A stretch of DNA of 64,000 bases, taken from the NCBI GenBank assembly GCA_017999895.1, contig JAGNKY010000006.1, forward strand, positions 1 to 64,000. The letters are read 5' to 3'. The notes under the pieces were generated by a model that made no database searches, was not told where the DNA came from, and saw nothing but the letters and a program-made list of their open reading frames with translations. A program made the translations under genes and the position numbers. Within the stretch, counting starts at the first letter, position 1. Each line of letters opens with the position of its first letter. Positions 37,506 through 47,629 of the stretch are shown piece after piece. The DNA comes from Bacteroidales bacterium. GTDB lineage: Bacteria > Bacteroidota > Bacteroidia > Bacteroidales > VadinHA17.

Positions 37506-39302
37506 ATGAAGAAAATCAGCCTTCTTATATATTCGGTAAAACTTGTATGGAAAAGCTCGCCGGGGTGGACTCTGGCAAACATTTTCATATCCCTCTTCCG
37601 CAGTTTTATTCCTTTGATTTTCTTGTACTTGATAAAAGTTCTCATTGATGAAGTGACTGCTGGTGTTTCGCAAGGTAATGATGAGATGTTTTCCAGTGTA
37701 ATAAGAATAGTTGTGGCGGTTGTTCTGGTTTATTTTGTTGACGAAATCTCGTCAGAGACTGCCTCATATATCAGAACACGGCAATCATTCAGGCTCGAGG
37801 ATTATATGTACAGACTTCTGCATTCCAAAGCCACAACGCTCGACCTTATTAACTTCGAAAACCCTCTGTATTTTGATAAACTTTCACGTGCAGCCGGTGA
37901 AGCTACATGGAGACCTAATAACATACTCAATAACTTTGTAGCTCTCTTCAGGGGAATCATTTCACTTCTGCTGATGGCAGGCCTGCTTTTTACATTAAAC
38001 TGGTGGATAGCATTGCTTCTAATAATCATCAATATACCAGGGATATGGCTCAGACTCCATTATTCGTCAATACTTTTTAATTTCAGGAAAGAAATGACGC
38101 CTGAAGAAAGAAAATCGGAATACTTCAACTGGCTTTTAATCGGCGACAGACCATCGAGAGAAATAAGACTTTTCGGATTGGGAGATTATTTCATATCTCT
38201 ATTCCGAAAATCATTTTCAACTCATAAGGAAGAGGAATCAAAGATTATAAAAAGGCGAACCATAATAGATGCAGTTACAGGTATTTTCAAAGCGACTGTT
38301 CTTTTTATCGTTTTATATGTAATTACACGCCAGACATTCGACGGCAAAATTACATTGGGCGGAATGGCCATGATGATTCTTGCATTCCGGCAGGGCCTTG
38401 TAAGTATCCGTGATATTATGGGTTCGGTTGCCGGTCTTTACGAGGATTCGTTGTTTACAGGCAATATATATGAGTTCCTGAACCTGAAGGAAAAAATTCT
38501 CCCTCATGAACCGGTTGCTGTTATTACTCCTTTCCAGAGAGAGATACGACTTGAAAACGTGAATTTCAGATATCCCGACAACGATACGCCGGCTCTCGAA
38601 GATATAAATATGACGCTTTCAAAAGGTGAAGTAGTGGCTCTTGTCGGTCCCAACGGCTCAGGGAAAAGCACTCTTGTACGCATACTGTGCCGACTATATG
38701 ACCCTGATTCCGGTTCAGTTCTGTACGACGGAAAAGATATAAAGAACTTTGTCCCTGAAGAATACAGAAAACAATTTTCAGTACTCTTTCAGGATTTCAT
38801 GCTGTATAACCTTACTGCCGGTGAGAACATCCGACTGGGTAATGTGGCAAAAGCATCTGATGCCGGCAAAATAAAGGAAGCAGCATCCGAAGCAGGAATC
38901 CATTCACTTATCGAATCACTGCCGCAGAGCTATGAAACGTTTATTGGTCCTCTTTTCAATGAAGGAAGGGAGCTTAGCTGGGGTGAATGGCAGAAAATAG
39001 CCCTCGCCAGAACACTGTACAGGGATGCTCCAATACTTGTGCTTGATGAACCATCAAGCGCGCTGGACGCAGATGCAGAATATGAAATATTCAACCGTTT
39101 CAGAGAAGCAGTGAAGGGTAAAACCGTATTGCTTATAAGTCACCGTTTTACATGCATCAGACTGGCCGACAGAATAATTGTGCTTAATAAAGGAAAGATA
39201 GCAGAAAGCGGCACTCATGAAGAACTGATGCAGGTGAAAGGGATTTATTATAATTTATACCTGAGGCAAAAAAGCATGTACAGGGATGAAAAACAGACCT
39301 GA
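37506..39302 (+). CDS. ABC transporter, fused permease and ATPase
   Basis: A 598-residue half-transporter of the exporter type: six membrane helices (about 15-320) and an ATPase with Walker A VGPNGSGKST, a modified signature LSWGEWQK in place of LSGGQ, and Walker B ILVLDEPSSALDAD. There is no C39 domain. The LSWGEWQ form occurs in a subgroup of exporters in peptide loci. It lies 31 bp after the peptidase-like gene and overlaps the nucleotidyltransferase gene by 17 bp, so the three form an operon. The cargo is unknown. Confidence 0.88.
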   Translation: MKKISLLIYSVKLVWKSSPGWTLANIFISLFRSFIPLIFLYLIKVLIDEVTAGVSQGNDEMFSSVIRIVVAVVLVYFVDEISSETASYIRTRQSFRLEDYMYRLLHSKATTLDLINFENPLYFDKLSRAAGEATWRPNNILNNFVALFRGIISLLLMAGLLFTLNWWIALLLIIINIPGIWLRLHYSSILFNFRKEMTPEERKSEYFNWLLIGDRPSREIRLFGLGDYFISLFRKSFSTHKEEESKIIKRRTIIDAVTGIFKATVLFIVLYVITRQTFDGKITLGGMAMMILAFRQGLVSIRDIMGSVAGLYEDSLFTGNIYEFLNLKEKILPHEPVAVITPFQREIRLENVNFRYPDNDTPALEDINMTLSKGEVVALVGPNGSGKSTLVRILCRLYDPDSGSVLYDGKDIKNFVPEEYRKQFSVLFQDFMLYNLTAGENIRLGNVAKASDAGKIKEAASEAGIHSLIESLPQSYETFIGPLFNEGRELSWGEWQKIALARTLYRDAPILVLDEPSSALDADAEYEIFNRFREAVKGKTVLLISHRFTCIRLADRIIVLNKGKIAESGTHEELMQVKGIYYNLYLRQKSMYRDEKQT

Positions 39303-40458
39303 AATAAGAGATGAGGAGATATTGCTTATAGGGCTTTGCAGGCTCACTTTCAGCGATGAAATGAAATATAAAATTGTCGCTCTTGCCTCCGGAATAAAGG
39401 AGTGGAATTATTTTACCAGGCTTGCCGCAGAACATGGAGTGGCAGCTCTTGTTTATCATAATATCAAAAAATTAGGGCTTACTGAGATAATACCGGAAGA
39501 ATGTTCGGAAATTCTTCATTCCTCGTATCTCTTAAATGTAAGCAGAAATGCTTTTCACATAGCAGGGACGGAAGAAATACTCGGACTTTTAAACAAAGCA
39601 GGTATAAAAACAGTATTGCTGAAAGGTCTTGCACTAGAGCTTACAGTATACGGAAACCAGGGATTAAGACAAATGACCGATGTGGATATTCTTGTTAGCA
39701 GAAATGATTACCTGAAAGTGCGTAAGATTCTGATAGAAAACGGGTATGATTCGCATCCGCTAAAGTCGGGATTCCATAAACCTATTATGGCATGGACCGG
39801 CAAGCACTTGCCGACACTGAAGAAAAATGGTCTTTCCATAGATATTCATTTAGAACTTTTTCAAGGGGGAAAAAACTCGCTGACTGAAAAAATGCTTTCC
39901 ACTGCCAGCGAGATAAAGTTTGGAAGCGAAAAAGCAATGGTGCCCACGCCACAAATATTCTTCCTGTTCCTTGTAAGGCATTTGTGCAATCATGAGTTCA
40001 ACGATGAGTCACAGCTCAGATTATATACCGATCTTGTTGTGTTGCTCGAAAAACAATGGGAAGAAATAGTAAATTATGATCTTCTTTCCCTTGTAAATGA
40101 AGCAGGCATGAGCAAAATTCTTGCAGGGAAGCTCGAACTTTTACGCGACCTGTGGGGTTTCAGCTTCCCCGACTGGCTGAACGAATTTATCAGTAAATGG
40201 TACAATCCTGTTACTATAAACAACTTCATTTTTTTTCTTAAAAGTCCTAAAAATAACAAGCCTTCACATCCCGGAATGATTTACAGAAAAACGATATCGG
40301 AAATACCGGGGTTGCACCGCAAAGTCTTATTTATTCTTGGTGACCTTTTCCCTTCGGTGAGGTTCATGAAAGAACGTTATAGTGTAAAAAGTACACTTAA
40401 AGTTTTTTTATATTATCCTCTTCGTTTCGGTAAGCTGCTACGACTGGTTAGCAAATAA
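39286..40458 (+). CDS. nucleotidyltransferase family protein (NTP_transf_5 type)
   Basis: A 390-residue protein with the motif LLKGLALELTVYGNQG followed by RQMTDVDILVSRNDY, where D-x-D binds metal, and a second acidic strand IDIHLELFQ. This matches the uncharacterised nucleotidyltransferases found in RiPP-type clusters with PqqD-like and HprK-like genes. The C-terminal half is helical with no known domain. It ends convergently with metK, 41 bp apart, closing the cluster. Confidence 0.82.
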   Translation: MKNRPEIRDEEILLIGLCRLTFSDEMKYKIVALASGIKEWNYFTRLAAEHGVAALVYHNIKKLGLTEIIPEECSEILHSSYLLNVSRNAFHIAGTEEILGLLNKAGIKTVLLKGLALELTVYGNQGLRQMTDVDILVSRNDYLKVRKILIENGYDSHPLKSGFHKPIMAWTGKHLPTLKKNGLSIDIHLELFQGGKNSLTEKMLSTASEIKFGSEKAMVPTPQIFFLFLVRHLCNHEFNDESQLRLYTDLVVLLEKQWEEIVNYDLLSLVNEAGMSKILAGKLELLRDLWGFSFPDWLNEFISKWYNPVTINNFIFFLKSPKNNKPSHPGMIYRKTISEIPGLHRKVLFILGDLFPSVRFMKERYSVKSTLKVFLYYPLRFGKLLRLVSK

Positions 40459-40499
40459 CAGAAAAAAAAGTGTTCAGGTAAAGACCTTTGATTTATTGG

Positions 40500-41846
40500 T
40501 TATGTAAGTTTGAATTCCTTCTTTATGCTTTCAACATAATCGAGTTTTTCCCAGGCAAAAAATTCGACCTTTTTTCTATAGACTTTTTTACCGTTTCCGT
40601 TCACTGAAACAGGTTTGCTTCCCGGCACTTCATAATAAACTTCAACTTCTGCAGTATAAGGTTCGCGACCAAAATGACCATAAGTTGCCGTTGGCAGGAA
40701 TATAGGATTATTAAGTCCGAAGCGTTCAGTAATTGTATATGGGCGAAGGTCAAACAACTTCTTTATTTTTTCTGAAATTTCACCGTCGGACATGATTTTT
40801 CCTTTGCTGTCTTTAACTTTTGCGGTTCCGAATGTGTTAACAAAGAGCCCTATAGGGGCTGCCACCCCTATTGCGTATGCAACCTGTATAAGAACTTTAT
40901 CGCATACTCCGGCTGCAACCATATTCTTCGCAATATGGCGTGCTGCGTATGATGCTGATCTGTCAACTTTGGAGGAATCTTTTCCTGAAAAAGAACCGCC
41001 GCCATGAGCTCCATGGCCTCCATAAGTGTCCACAATAATTTTCCGGCCAGTAAGGCCTGTGTCACCATAAGGTCCACCTATTACAAACTTACCTGTAGGA
41101 TTTACATAAAGATTGAAATCGTCGTCGAATAATTTCTGGAGATGAGCAGGAAGATGTTTCTTTACCCTCGGAATAAGTATATTACGAATATCTTTTTTTA
41201 TTTGTTCCTGCATGGCCTTTTCTGCTGCCTTAACAGCTTCCTTCGAATTTCCCAGAGGAAGGATAAACTCATCGTGTTGGGTACTAATAACTATTGTATC
41301 TATTTTGACCGGCTCGTCATTATCATTGTATTTGATCGTTACCTGCGATTTACTGTCGGGCCTGAGATATTTCATTTCAATGCCCTCTTTCCTGATTACC
41401 GCCAGTTCCTTTAGAAGGAGGTGGGCAAGTACAACGGAAAGAGGCATGTAAGTATCGGTTTCACGACAGGCATAACCGAACATCATTCCCTGATCGCCGG
41501 CACCCTGTTCTTCAGGTTTTTCTTTCACAACTCCCTGTCGTATGTCGGGCGACTGTTCATGTATGATATTTATAACACCGCAGGAATCACAATCAAACCT
41601 GTATTCAGCATGAGTATATCCAATGTTTCTAATTACATTTCTGGCTGTTTCCTGAATATCAACCCAGCCATTAGTTTTTACCTCGCCACCGCAAATTACA
41701 AGACCTGTAGTTACAAATGTTTCACATGCAACTTTTGATTCCATATCCCATTTGAGGAATTCATCGAGAAGAGCATCCGATATCTGATCGGATATTTTGT
41801 CGGGATGTCCCTCCGACACTGATTCTGAAGTAAATAAATATCCCAT
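40500..41846 (-). CDS. metK: S-adenosylmethionine synthetase
   Basis: A 448-residue enzyme making SAM from methionine and ATP. The start [17 protein letters not shown], the DQGMMFGYA loop, [17 protein letters not shown] and [23 protein letters not shown] core (here with [13 protein letters not shown]) are all present. It is slightly longer than the usual 380-400 owing to inserts. It is not in the methionine operon and I see no S-box in front of it, so SAM synthesis appears to be regulated separately. Confidence 0.97.
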   Translation of the reverse strand: MGYLFTSESVSEGHPDKISDQISDALLDEFLKWDMESKVACETFVTTGLVICGGEVKTNGWVDIQETARNVIRNIGYTHAEYRFDCDSCGVINIIHEQSPDIRQGVVKEKPEEQGAGDQGMMFGYACRETDTYMPLSVVLAHLLLKELAVIRKEGIEMKYLRPDSKSQVTIKYNDNDEPVKIDTIVISTQHDEFILPLGNSKEAVKAAEKAMQEQIKKDIRNILIPRVKKHLPAHLQKLFDDDFNLYVNPTGKFVIGGPYGDTGLTGRKIIVDTYGGHGAHGGGSFSGKDSSKVDRSASYAARHIAKNMVAAGVCDKVLIQVAYAIGVAAPIGLFVNTFGTAKVKDSKGKIMSDGEISEKIKKLFDLRPYTITERFGLNNPIFLPTATYGHFGREPYTAEVEVYYEVPGSKPVSVNGNGKKVYRKKVEFFAWEKLDYVESIKKEFKLT

Positions 41847-42009
41847 TCAATTCTTTTTATTTATTAAACAATAACGTGGAGATTTTGTTAACTGAAAATA
41901 CTGGGAAAAGATGCGTTTTAGCATTTTTTCCTGTGGTTGCAATCAGCTCAAATCTTTCCACCCGAATTTGGCTGCCAAAGCAAATAAAAAAAAAGATAAT
42001 AACCAAAAA

Positions 42010-42921
42010 TTATGTTGTAAGCTGCCTGAATATTTCTTCAAGGTTATATTCTCTTTTCGAAAGAGAAAGAATAGTCAGATTTCTGCTTACTGCAAAAGAA
42101 AATATTTCAGGTCTTATGTCTGTGTCGGGTGAAGCTTCAATTTGCCAGATATTGCTTCCAGTATTTTTTACAACAATAACACCTGCTATTTTTGAAAGTT
42201 CATTTCCGTCGGGGTTTTTATCGAATTCTACATTTATTATTTGTACAGGTCTGCTTATCAATGAATAAATTTTTTCAATTGGTTTATCAGCAACGATTAT
42301 TCCTTTATCAATAATAATGACTCTGCTGCAGACTGCCTCCACTTCCTGCATGATATGAGTAGAGAGGATGACTGTTTTTGCTTTTCCGGCTTCTTTTATC
42401 AAAGTTCTGATTTCGGTTATCTGATTAGGATCAAGGCCTGATGTTGCCTCGTCGAGTATAAGTATTTTGGGATTATGGATAAGTGCTTGTGCAAGCCCGA
42501 CTCTCTGGCGGTAACCTTTCGATAATTCGCCTATCTTTTTGTTTTTTTCCGGAGTCAAGCCTGTAATATTTATTATATCATTAATAACTGTTCTTTTTCT
42601 CTTGCCCATTTTATAAAGTGAAGCAACGAAGCCAAGGTATTCCTTCACGTACATCTCGGGGTAAAGCGGATTGTTTTCAGGGAGATAACCTATAATCTTT
42701 CTTAATTCCCTGTTGTTATCAGATATATCGACTCCGTTTATAAGTACTTTTCCTGAAGAGGCAGGAAGAAATCCTATAATAATCCTCATCATAGTTGTTT
42801 TACCAGCACCGTTCGGACCCAGAAAACCGACAATTTCACCGCTGGATACAGTGAATGAAACATTATCGAGTGCTTTCTGTTCGCCGAAAAACCTTGTGAC
42901 ATTTTGTACAACAACCGACAT
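42010..42921 (-). CDS. gldA: GldA-type ABC transporter ATP-binding protein
   Basis: A 303-residue ATPase. Walker A is GPNGAGKTTM, the signature ELSKGYRQRVGLA and Walker B ILILDEATSGLD, and a C-terminal extension of about 80 residues follows. This is the pattern of GldA, the gliding-associated ABC ATPase of Bacteroidota, which is also kept in many non-gliding members. Its permease partners (GldF/GldG) are not in the window, so the assignment to motility is uncertain. A TATCTTTG -7 box lies 31 bp upstream. Confidence 0.82.
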   Translation of the reverse strand: MSVVVQNVTRFFGEQKALDNVSFTVSSGEIVGFLGPNGAGKTTMMRIIIGFLPASSGKVLINGVDISDNNRELRKIIGYLPENNPLYPEMYVKEYLGFVASLYKMGKRKRTVINDIINITGLTPEKNKKIGELSKGYRQRVGLAQALIHNPKILILDEATSGLDPNQITEIRTLIKEAGKAKTVILSTHIMQEVEAVCSRVIIIDKGIIVADKPIEKIYSLISRPVQIINVEFDKNPDGNELSKIAGVIVVKNTGSNIWQIEASPDTDIRPEIFSFAVSRNLTILSLSKREYNLEEIFRQLTT

Positions 42922-42952
42922 AAACCAGCAGATATTTTACAAAAATTTGCAT

Positions 42953-42960
42953 CAAAGATA
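42953..42960 (-). promoter_or_regulatory. -7 box for gldA
   Basis: On the minus strand TATCTTTG matches TAnnTTTG, 31 bp before the start codon. Confidence 0.45.
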
Positions 42961-43104
42961 TATTATAGCTTTCTTTTAATGAAACTTCAGAACTTAACCT
43001 GTAGCAAAAAGATTTTTTACTAACTGTTAAGTTAAGCAAATAACAAAATAAATAGTAATGTAACTTAATATTGGTCTACTATTTAAAGCCGAAATATAAA
43101 TTGA

Positions 43105-43956
43105 TTAATCACTCCAGCCTCCCATAAATTGGGAAACACTTGCAAAAGAAGATCTGGGGTTGACACAGCATACAGGTATTTTTGAACTGTTTGCAATAAT
43201 ATATTGTTCGGATGCCCCAACTACATAATCGGCGAATGTTATATTCTTTGTCGTCACAATTAATATAAGATCGGCATTGATTTTTTGGGCGAAGTCAATA
43301 GTTTGCTGTGCAAAATTTCCTTTTGGCATGTCATGAATCTCATATTCTATATTATTTTGAATAAGATATTTAATAGCGAAATTGAGATTAATATTTGTCT
43401 TTTTCAAAAGGGCTTTGTCGGAAGGGGTTGTTTTTATAATATGAATTTTTGAATCAAAATATTTTCCCATAAATATTGCCATTTTCAACTTTTCCTTGTT
43501 TTCACTTCTAAAATCAACAGGAAAAACAATATTATGATATCTTTCCCAGTCGCGAGGGGGATCTTGAACAACAATAAAGGGAACTTTCGATTTGACAATA
43601 ACTTTCAAGGCCCAGCTACCGGTAAGTTTTTGCATTCCTTTCATGCCATGAGTTCCCATTACTACCAGACTGGCATTTTTTTCATTGGCAAAAGCAGAAA
43701 TAGATTTGAATATTGAACCTTTTTCAATGTGTCCGGAAACAGGTACATTGTATTTAATTTTGTTCTCCTCAGCTATTTTGTTAAGACTGTCCAATTTTTT
43801 CTTTTCCTCGGCAGGTTTGATTTTTTCATCAACAATATGTAAGAGGCATATTTCATTTGAAACCATCCGGCTTATTTTAACAGCATGAGCGAGGGCACTC
43901 TCTGCAACCTGAGTAAAATCCCAGGGCACAACTATTAGTTTTTCATTCTGTTCCAT
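43105..43956 (-). CDS. universal stress protein, tandem domains
   Basis: A 283-residue protein made of two Usp domains (about 5-140 and 150-280). The first has VVPWDFTQVAESALAHAV and the nucleotide loop VVMGTHGMKGMQKLTGS. The second is more diverged, with VFPVDFRSENKEKLKMA and LILIVTTKN. Tandem Usp proteins bind ATP or AMP and act in stress survival. It stands alone and is transcribed divergently from asnS. Confidence 0.88.
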   Translation of the reverse strand: MEQNEKLIVVPWDFTQVAESALAHAVKISRMVSNEICLLHIVDEKIKPAEEKKKLDSLNKIAEENKIKYNVPVSGHIEKGSIFKSISAFANEKNASLVVMGTHGMKGMQKLTGSWALKVIVKSKVPFIVVQDPPRDWERYHNIVFPVDFRSENKEKLKMAIFMGKYFDSKIHIIKTTPSDKALLKKTNINLNFAIKYLIQNNIEYEIHDMPKGNFAQQTIDFAQKINADLILIVTTKNITFADYVVGASEQYIIANSSKIPVCCVNPRSSFASVSQFMGGWSD

Positions 43957-44072
43957 ATATCCGATGAATTAAATTCAATTTGTAAAGTTATTCAGAAATT
44001 AACAATTTTACAACTAAATCCCTTTGTTTAGCAGTTTTTTATGGTTGGTTTAGTTTATATTTTCTTTATTAC

Positions 44073-44080
44073 TAATTTTG
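44073..44080 (+). promoter_or_regulatory. -7 box for asnS
   Basis: TAATTTTG matches TAnnTTTG, 29 bp before the asnS ATG. Confidence 0.45.
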
Positions 44081-44109
44081 GACTTTATTTTATTGGCTAG
44101 TACAAAATA

Positions 44110-45498
44110 ATGACAAGAATTAAGATTAAAGAGCTATTGGCAGGTTTTCCTGTAGGAACCTATGTTAAGGTGAAAGGATGGGTAAGGACAAAAAGAGAAA
44201 GTAAAGGTATTGTGTTTATTGCGATTAACGATGGTTCAACAATAAACAATATCCAGATAGTTGTTGATGTCTCATGCTTTACCGATGAGCTTTTGAAAGA
44301 TATAACTACCGGTGCATGTCTTGCAGTAACCGGCAAATTTGTTGAATCGCAGGGAAGAGGTCAAAAAGTGGAGATTCATGCTGAAAGTATTGAGATATAT
44401 GGCAAAGCAGATCCTGAAGAATATCCCCTCCAGAAGAAGGGGCATTCTCTGGAATTCCTAAGGGAGATAGCCCACTTGCGTTTTCGTACCAATACTTTCG
44501 GTGCAGTTTTCAGAATAAGACATGCAATGGCATTCGCTATTCATAAGTATTTTAATGACAGGGGTTTTTATTATCTTCATACTCCTATTATTACAGGCAG
44601 CGATTGCGAAGGGGCCGGTGAAATGTTTCATGTTACTTCGTTCGATCTGGATAAAGTTCCATTGAAGGAGGATGGCACAGTAGATTACAGCCTCGATTTT
44701 TTTGGCAGGCAAACGAATCTTACAGTTTCAGGCCAGCTTGAAGGAGAACTCGGAGCTCTTGCACTTGGGGAGATATATACTTTCGGACCTACTTTTAGAG
44801 CGGAGAATTCAAATACTCCCCGTCATCTGGCAGAATTCTGGATGATTGAACCTGAGATGGCATTTTATGACATAAACGATAATATGGACCTGGCTGAGGA
44901 CTTCCTGAAATATCTTATTAGATATGCGCTTGAAAACTGCATAGAAGATCTTGAATTTCTAAACAACATGTTTGAAAAAACTCTAATAGAGAAATTAAAA
45001 TTCGTTCTTGAGAATCCTTTTGTACGCATCACTTATACAGAAGCAATAGAAATTCTGATTACATCTGGGAAAAAATGGGAATTCCCGATTGAGTGGGGCC
45101 GTGATCTCCAGGCTGAACATGAGCGATATCTTGTCGAAGTACATTATAAACGACCGGTTATCATTACCGACTATCCTAAAGATATAAAAGCATTTTACAT
45201 GAAACAAAATAACGATGGTAAAACTGTAAAAGCTATGGATGTCCTTTTCCCGGGTATAGGTGAAGTGATAGGAGGCTCCGAACGTGAAGAAAACTATGAT
45301 AAATTACTATTAAGAATGAGAGAACTTGGACTTAAGGAAAAAGATTTCTGGTGGTACCTCGAAACGCGGAAATTCGGAAGCGCACCACATAGTGGCTTTG
45401 GCCTTGGTTTCGAACGTTTTATTCTTTTTATGACAGGTATGTCTAATATAAGAGATGTTATCCCGTTTCCTCGAACTCCTAAGAACGCAGAATTCTAA
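44110..45498 (+). CDS. asnS: asparaginyl-tRNA synthetase
   Basis: A 462-residue class IIb synthetase. The OB-fold anticodon domain fills residues 1 to about 110 ([15 protein letters not shown]). Motif 2 is [21 protein letters not shown], seen as [11 protein letters not shown] then [10 protein letters not shown]. Motif 3 is [15 protein letters not shown]. The end [16 protein letters not shown] is typical of AsnS rather than AspS. It is 35 bp in front of rpoN on the same strand. Confidence 0.96.
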   Translation: MTRIKIKELLAGFPVGTYVKVKGWVRTKRESKGIVFIAINDGSTINNIQIVVDVSCFTDELLKDITTGACLAVTGKFVESQGRGQKVEIHAESIEIYGKADPEEYPLQKKGHSLEFLREIAHLRFRTNTFGAVFRIRHAMAFAIHKYFNDRGFYYLHTPIITGSDCEGAGEMFHVTSFDLDKVPLKEDGTVDYSLDFFGRQTNLTVSGQLEGELGALALGEIYTFGPTFRAENSNTPRHLAEFWMIEPEMAFYDINDNMDLAEDFLKYLIRYALENCIEDLEFLNNMFEKTLIEKLKFVLENPFVRITYTEAIEILITSGKKWEFPIEWGRDLQAEHERYLVEVHYKRPVIITDYPKDIKAFYMKQNNDGKTVKAMDVLFPGIGEVIGGSEREENYDKLLLRMRELGLKEKDFWWYLETRKFGSAPHSGFGLGFERFILFMTGMSNIRDVIPFPRTPKNAEF

Positions 45499-45533
45499 TA
45501 AGCCTTTTCAGGAAAATTCAAAAGAAAAAGTAA

Positions 45534-46997
45534 ATGTTAAAACAGAGATTACAACAAAAACTATTACAAAAGCTATCGCCCCAACAGATACAAATGATTA
45601 AGTTGCTGGAAGTGCCAACAATTCAAATAGAACAAAGAATAAAAAAAGAACTGGAGGAAAATCCTGCTCTTGAAGAGGGGACCGAAGAACCTGAAGAGGA
45701 AATAATTACGGACCAAACTGATGAGGACGAAATCAAAGAAGAAGAAAATAATCAGGATGAATTCACCCTCGATGATTTTATTGATGAGGACTACGACATC
45801 CCTGAATATAATATTCAGCAGAAGGATTATGAGCGAGAAGAACAACGCCGTGAAGTTCCTTTCTCAGTCGGCTCAACTTTTCATGAAAATCTCCTTTCCC
45901 AGCTTGGCTTGAGAGAATTGAATGAAAAACAAAAAATTCTCGGGGAATTCATTATAGGCAATATTGATGAGGATGGATACCTGCGCAGAGATCTGAGCAG
46001 TATTGTGGACGATCTTGCATTCCTTCAGAATATAACAACTACTGAAGATGAACTCGAAAAAGTTCTTGAAGTTGTACAGGATCTCGAACCCGCCGGAGTC
46101 GGAGCCAGAAACTTACAAGAGTGTCTTATTCTCCAGGTTAAAAGAAAAGAACAATCACTTCCTGCAATTAAACTTGCAAAACAAATACTTGAAGAACACT
46201 TTGAAGAATTCTCAAAAAGACATTACGATAAAATAGCTAATAAACTTGGAATAGATGAGAACTTGCTTAAAAGTGCCATTGATGAAATTCTCAAACTCAG
46301 TCCAAAACCCGGAAGCACTTTAAGCGATGTCACATCAGCCCTGGCTCAGCCTATTATTCCTGATTTTATTCTTGAAATGACAGAAGATGGATTTGAACTG
46401 CATCTAAACTCACGAAACTTGCCTGAATTGAGACTAAGTAAGAACTATACCGAAATGCTCAAGAACTATTCGAGGGACAAGCTGAAGAGCAAAGAGATGA
46501 AGGATGCAATTATGTTTATGAAACAAAAAATTGACTCTGCAAGATGGTTCATAGATGCTATTAAACAAAGACAGAACACACTTCTTCTTACTATGAATGC
46601 TATTCTGAAATATCAGGAAGAGTATTTCAAAGATGGCGATGAAACGAAATTAAAACCAATGATTCTCAAAGATGTGGCTGAAATGACCGGACTCGACATT
46701 TCAACTATCTCGAGAGTGGCAAGCAGTAAATATATCCAGACACATTTCGGCATATTACCTCTTAAATATTTCTTTTCCGAAGGACTTCAGACTGAAAGCG
46801 GCGAAGAAGTATCAACTCATGAAATAAAAAAGATTTTAAAGGAATGTATTGAAAATGAAGATAAACGCAAACCACTCACAGATGAACGACTTACTGAAAT
46901 ACTTAAGGAAAAAGGTTATCATATAGCTCGCCGTACCGTGGCAAAATACAGAGAACAGCTTAATATTCCGGTTGCGAGATTAAGAAAAGAAATATGA
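45534..46997 (+). CDS. rpoN: RNA polymerase sigma-54 factor
   Basis: A 487-residue sigma-54. Region I is glutamine-rich (QRLQQKLLQKLSPQQIQMIK) and continues with LEENPALEE. An acidic region II follows (about 45-110). The core-binding domain, the HTH (MTGLDISTISRVASSKYIQT) and the RpoN box in ARRTVAKYREQLNIP near the C-terminus are intact. It directs activator-dependent transcription, but no enhancer-binding protein is encoded in this window. Its stop overlaps the start of the next gene by 4 bp. Confidence 0.97.
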   Translation: MLKQRLQQKLLQKLSPQQIQMIKLLEVPTIQIEQRIKKELEENPALEEGTEEPEEEIITDQTDEDEIKEEENNQDEFTLDDFIDEDYDIPEYNIQQKDYEREEQRREVPFSVGSTFHENLLSQLGLRELNEKQKILGEFIIGNIDEDGYLRRDLSSIVDDLAFLQNITTTEDELEKVLEVVQDLEPAGVGARNLQECLILQVKRKEQSLPAIKLAKQILEEHFEEFSKRHYDKIANKLGIDENLLKSAIDEILKLSPKPGSTLSDVTSALAQPIIPDFILEMTEDGFELHLNSRNLPELRLSKNYTEMLKNYSRDKLKSKEMKDAIMFMKQKIDSARWFIDAIKQRQNTLLLTMNAILKYQEEYFKDGDETKLKPMILKDVAEMTGLDISTISRVASSKYIQTHFGILPLKYFFSEGLQTESGEEVSTHEIKKILKECIENEDKRKPLTDERLTEILKEKGYHIARRTVAKYREQLNIPVARLRKEI

Positions 46998-47629
46998 ACA
47001 AAAATTTATCCAATACTCTTCAGTTTTATACCGCTCACTCCATTACTATAATTTTTCATCCGTTATTTATGCCGGCTTATGGCCTGTTAATAATGTTTGA
47101 AACTCCAACACTTTTTTTATACCTCCCTTTGCAGGTAAAAAAAATACTTATGCTCATTATACTGGTGAACAATGTACTGCTTCCAGTGGCAATTTTACCT
47201 TTTTTAAGGTACAGGAATATTATAAATTCGTGGATGATGGAAACAACTAAGGAAAGAATAGTCCCTCTTTTACTGGCTTCAATTCTTTATACAATTACTT
47301 CTTTTCTTATTATGAGGTTAAGCGTGCCAACACTGATAAAATCATATTTTTATTCAATATCATTACTGGTTATTGTTATTCTTATTATAACTATATGGTA
47401 TAAAATCTCCATCCATGCTGCATGTGCAGGAGCTTTGACTGGTCTTGTTATTGCGCTGTGGATTGTTATGGAGGAAAATCTTGTTTGGTATTTGATTCCC
47501 GTAATTATAATATCAGGACTTATATTGACTGCAAGGCTATATCTTAAAGCCCATACCACCGATCAAGTCTATTCAGGCTATCTGACAGGATTCGTAATAG
47601 TCACTTTAGTTATGTTATGTCTCAAATAA
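46994..47629 (+). CDS. PAP2-like integral membrane protein
   Basis: A 211-residue protein with six membrane helices. The last third contains SIHAACAGALTG and ARLYLKAHTTDQVYSGYLTG, which resemble the second and third motifs of PAP2 phosphatases, though the spacing to the aspartate is one residue short. The classical first motif (KxxxxxxRP) is not clear. It may be a lipid phosphatase relative or an inactive homologue. It is translationally coupled to rpoN and ends tail-to-tail with a glycosyltransferase gene, overlapping by 15 bp. Confidence 0.7.
   Translation: MNKNLSNTLQFYTAHSITIIFHPLFMPAYGLLIMFETPTLFLYLPLQVKKILMLIILVNNVLLPVAILPFLRYRNIINSWMMETTKERIVPLLLASILYTITSFLIMRLSVPTLIKSYFYSISLLVIVILIITIWYKISIHAACAGALTGLVIALWIVMEENLVWYLIPVIIISGLILTARLYLKAHTTDQVYSGYLTGFVIVTLVMLCLK

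Noticed and set aside
41142..41451. Plus-strand frames inside metK
   Set aside because: Shadow frames without family resemblance; metK is intact on the minus strand.
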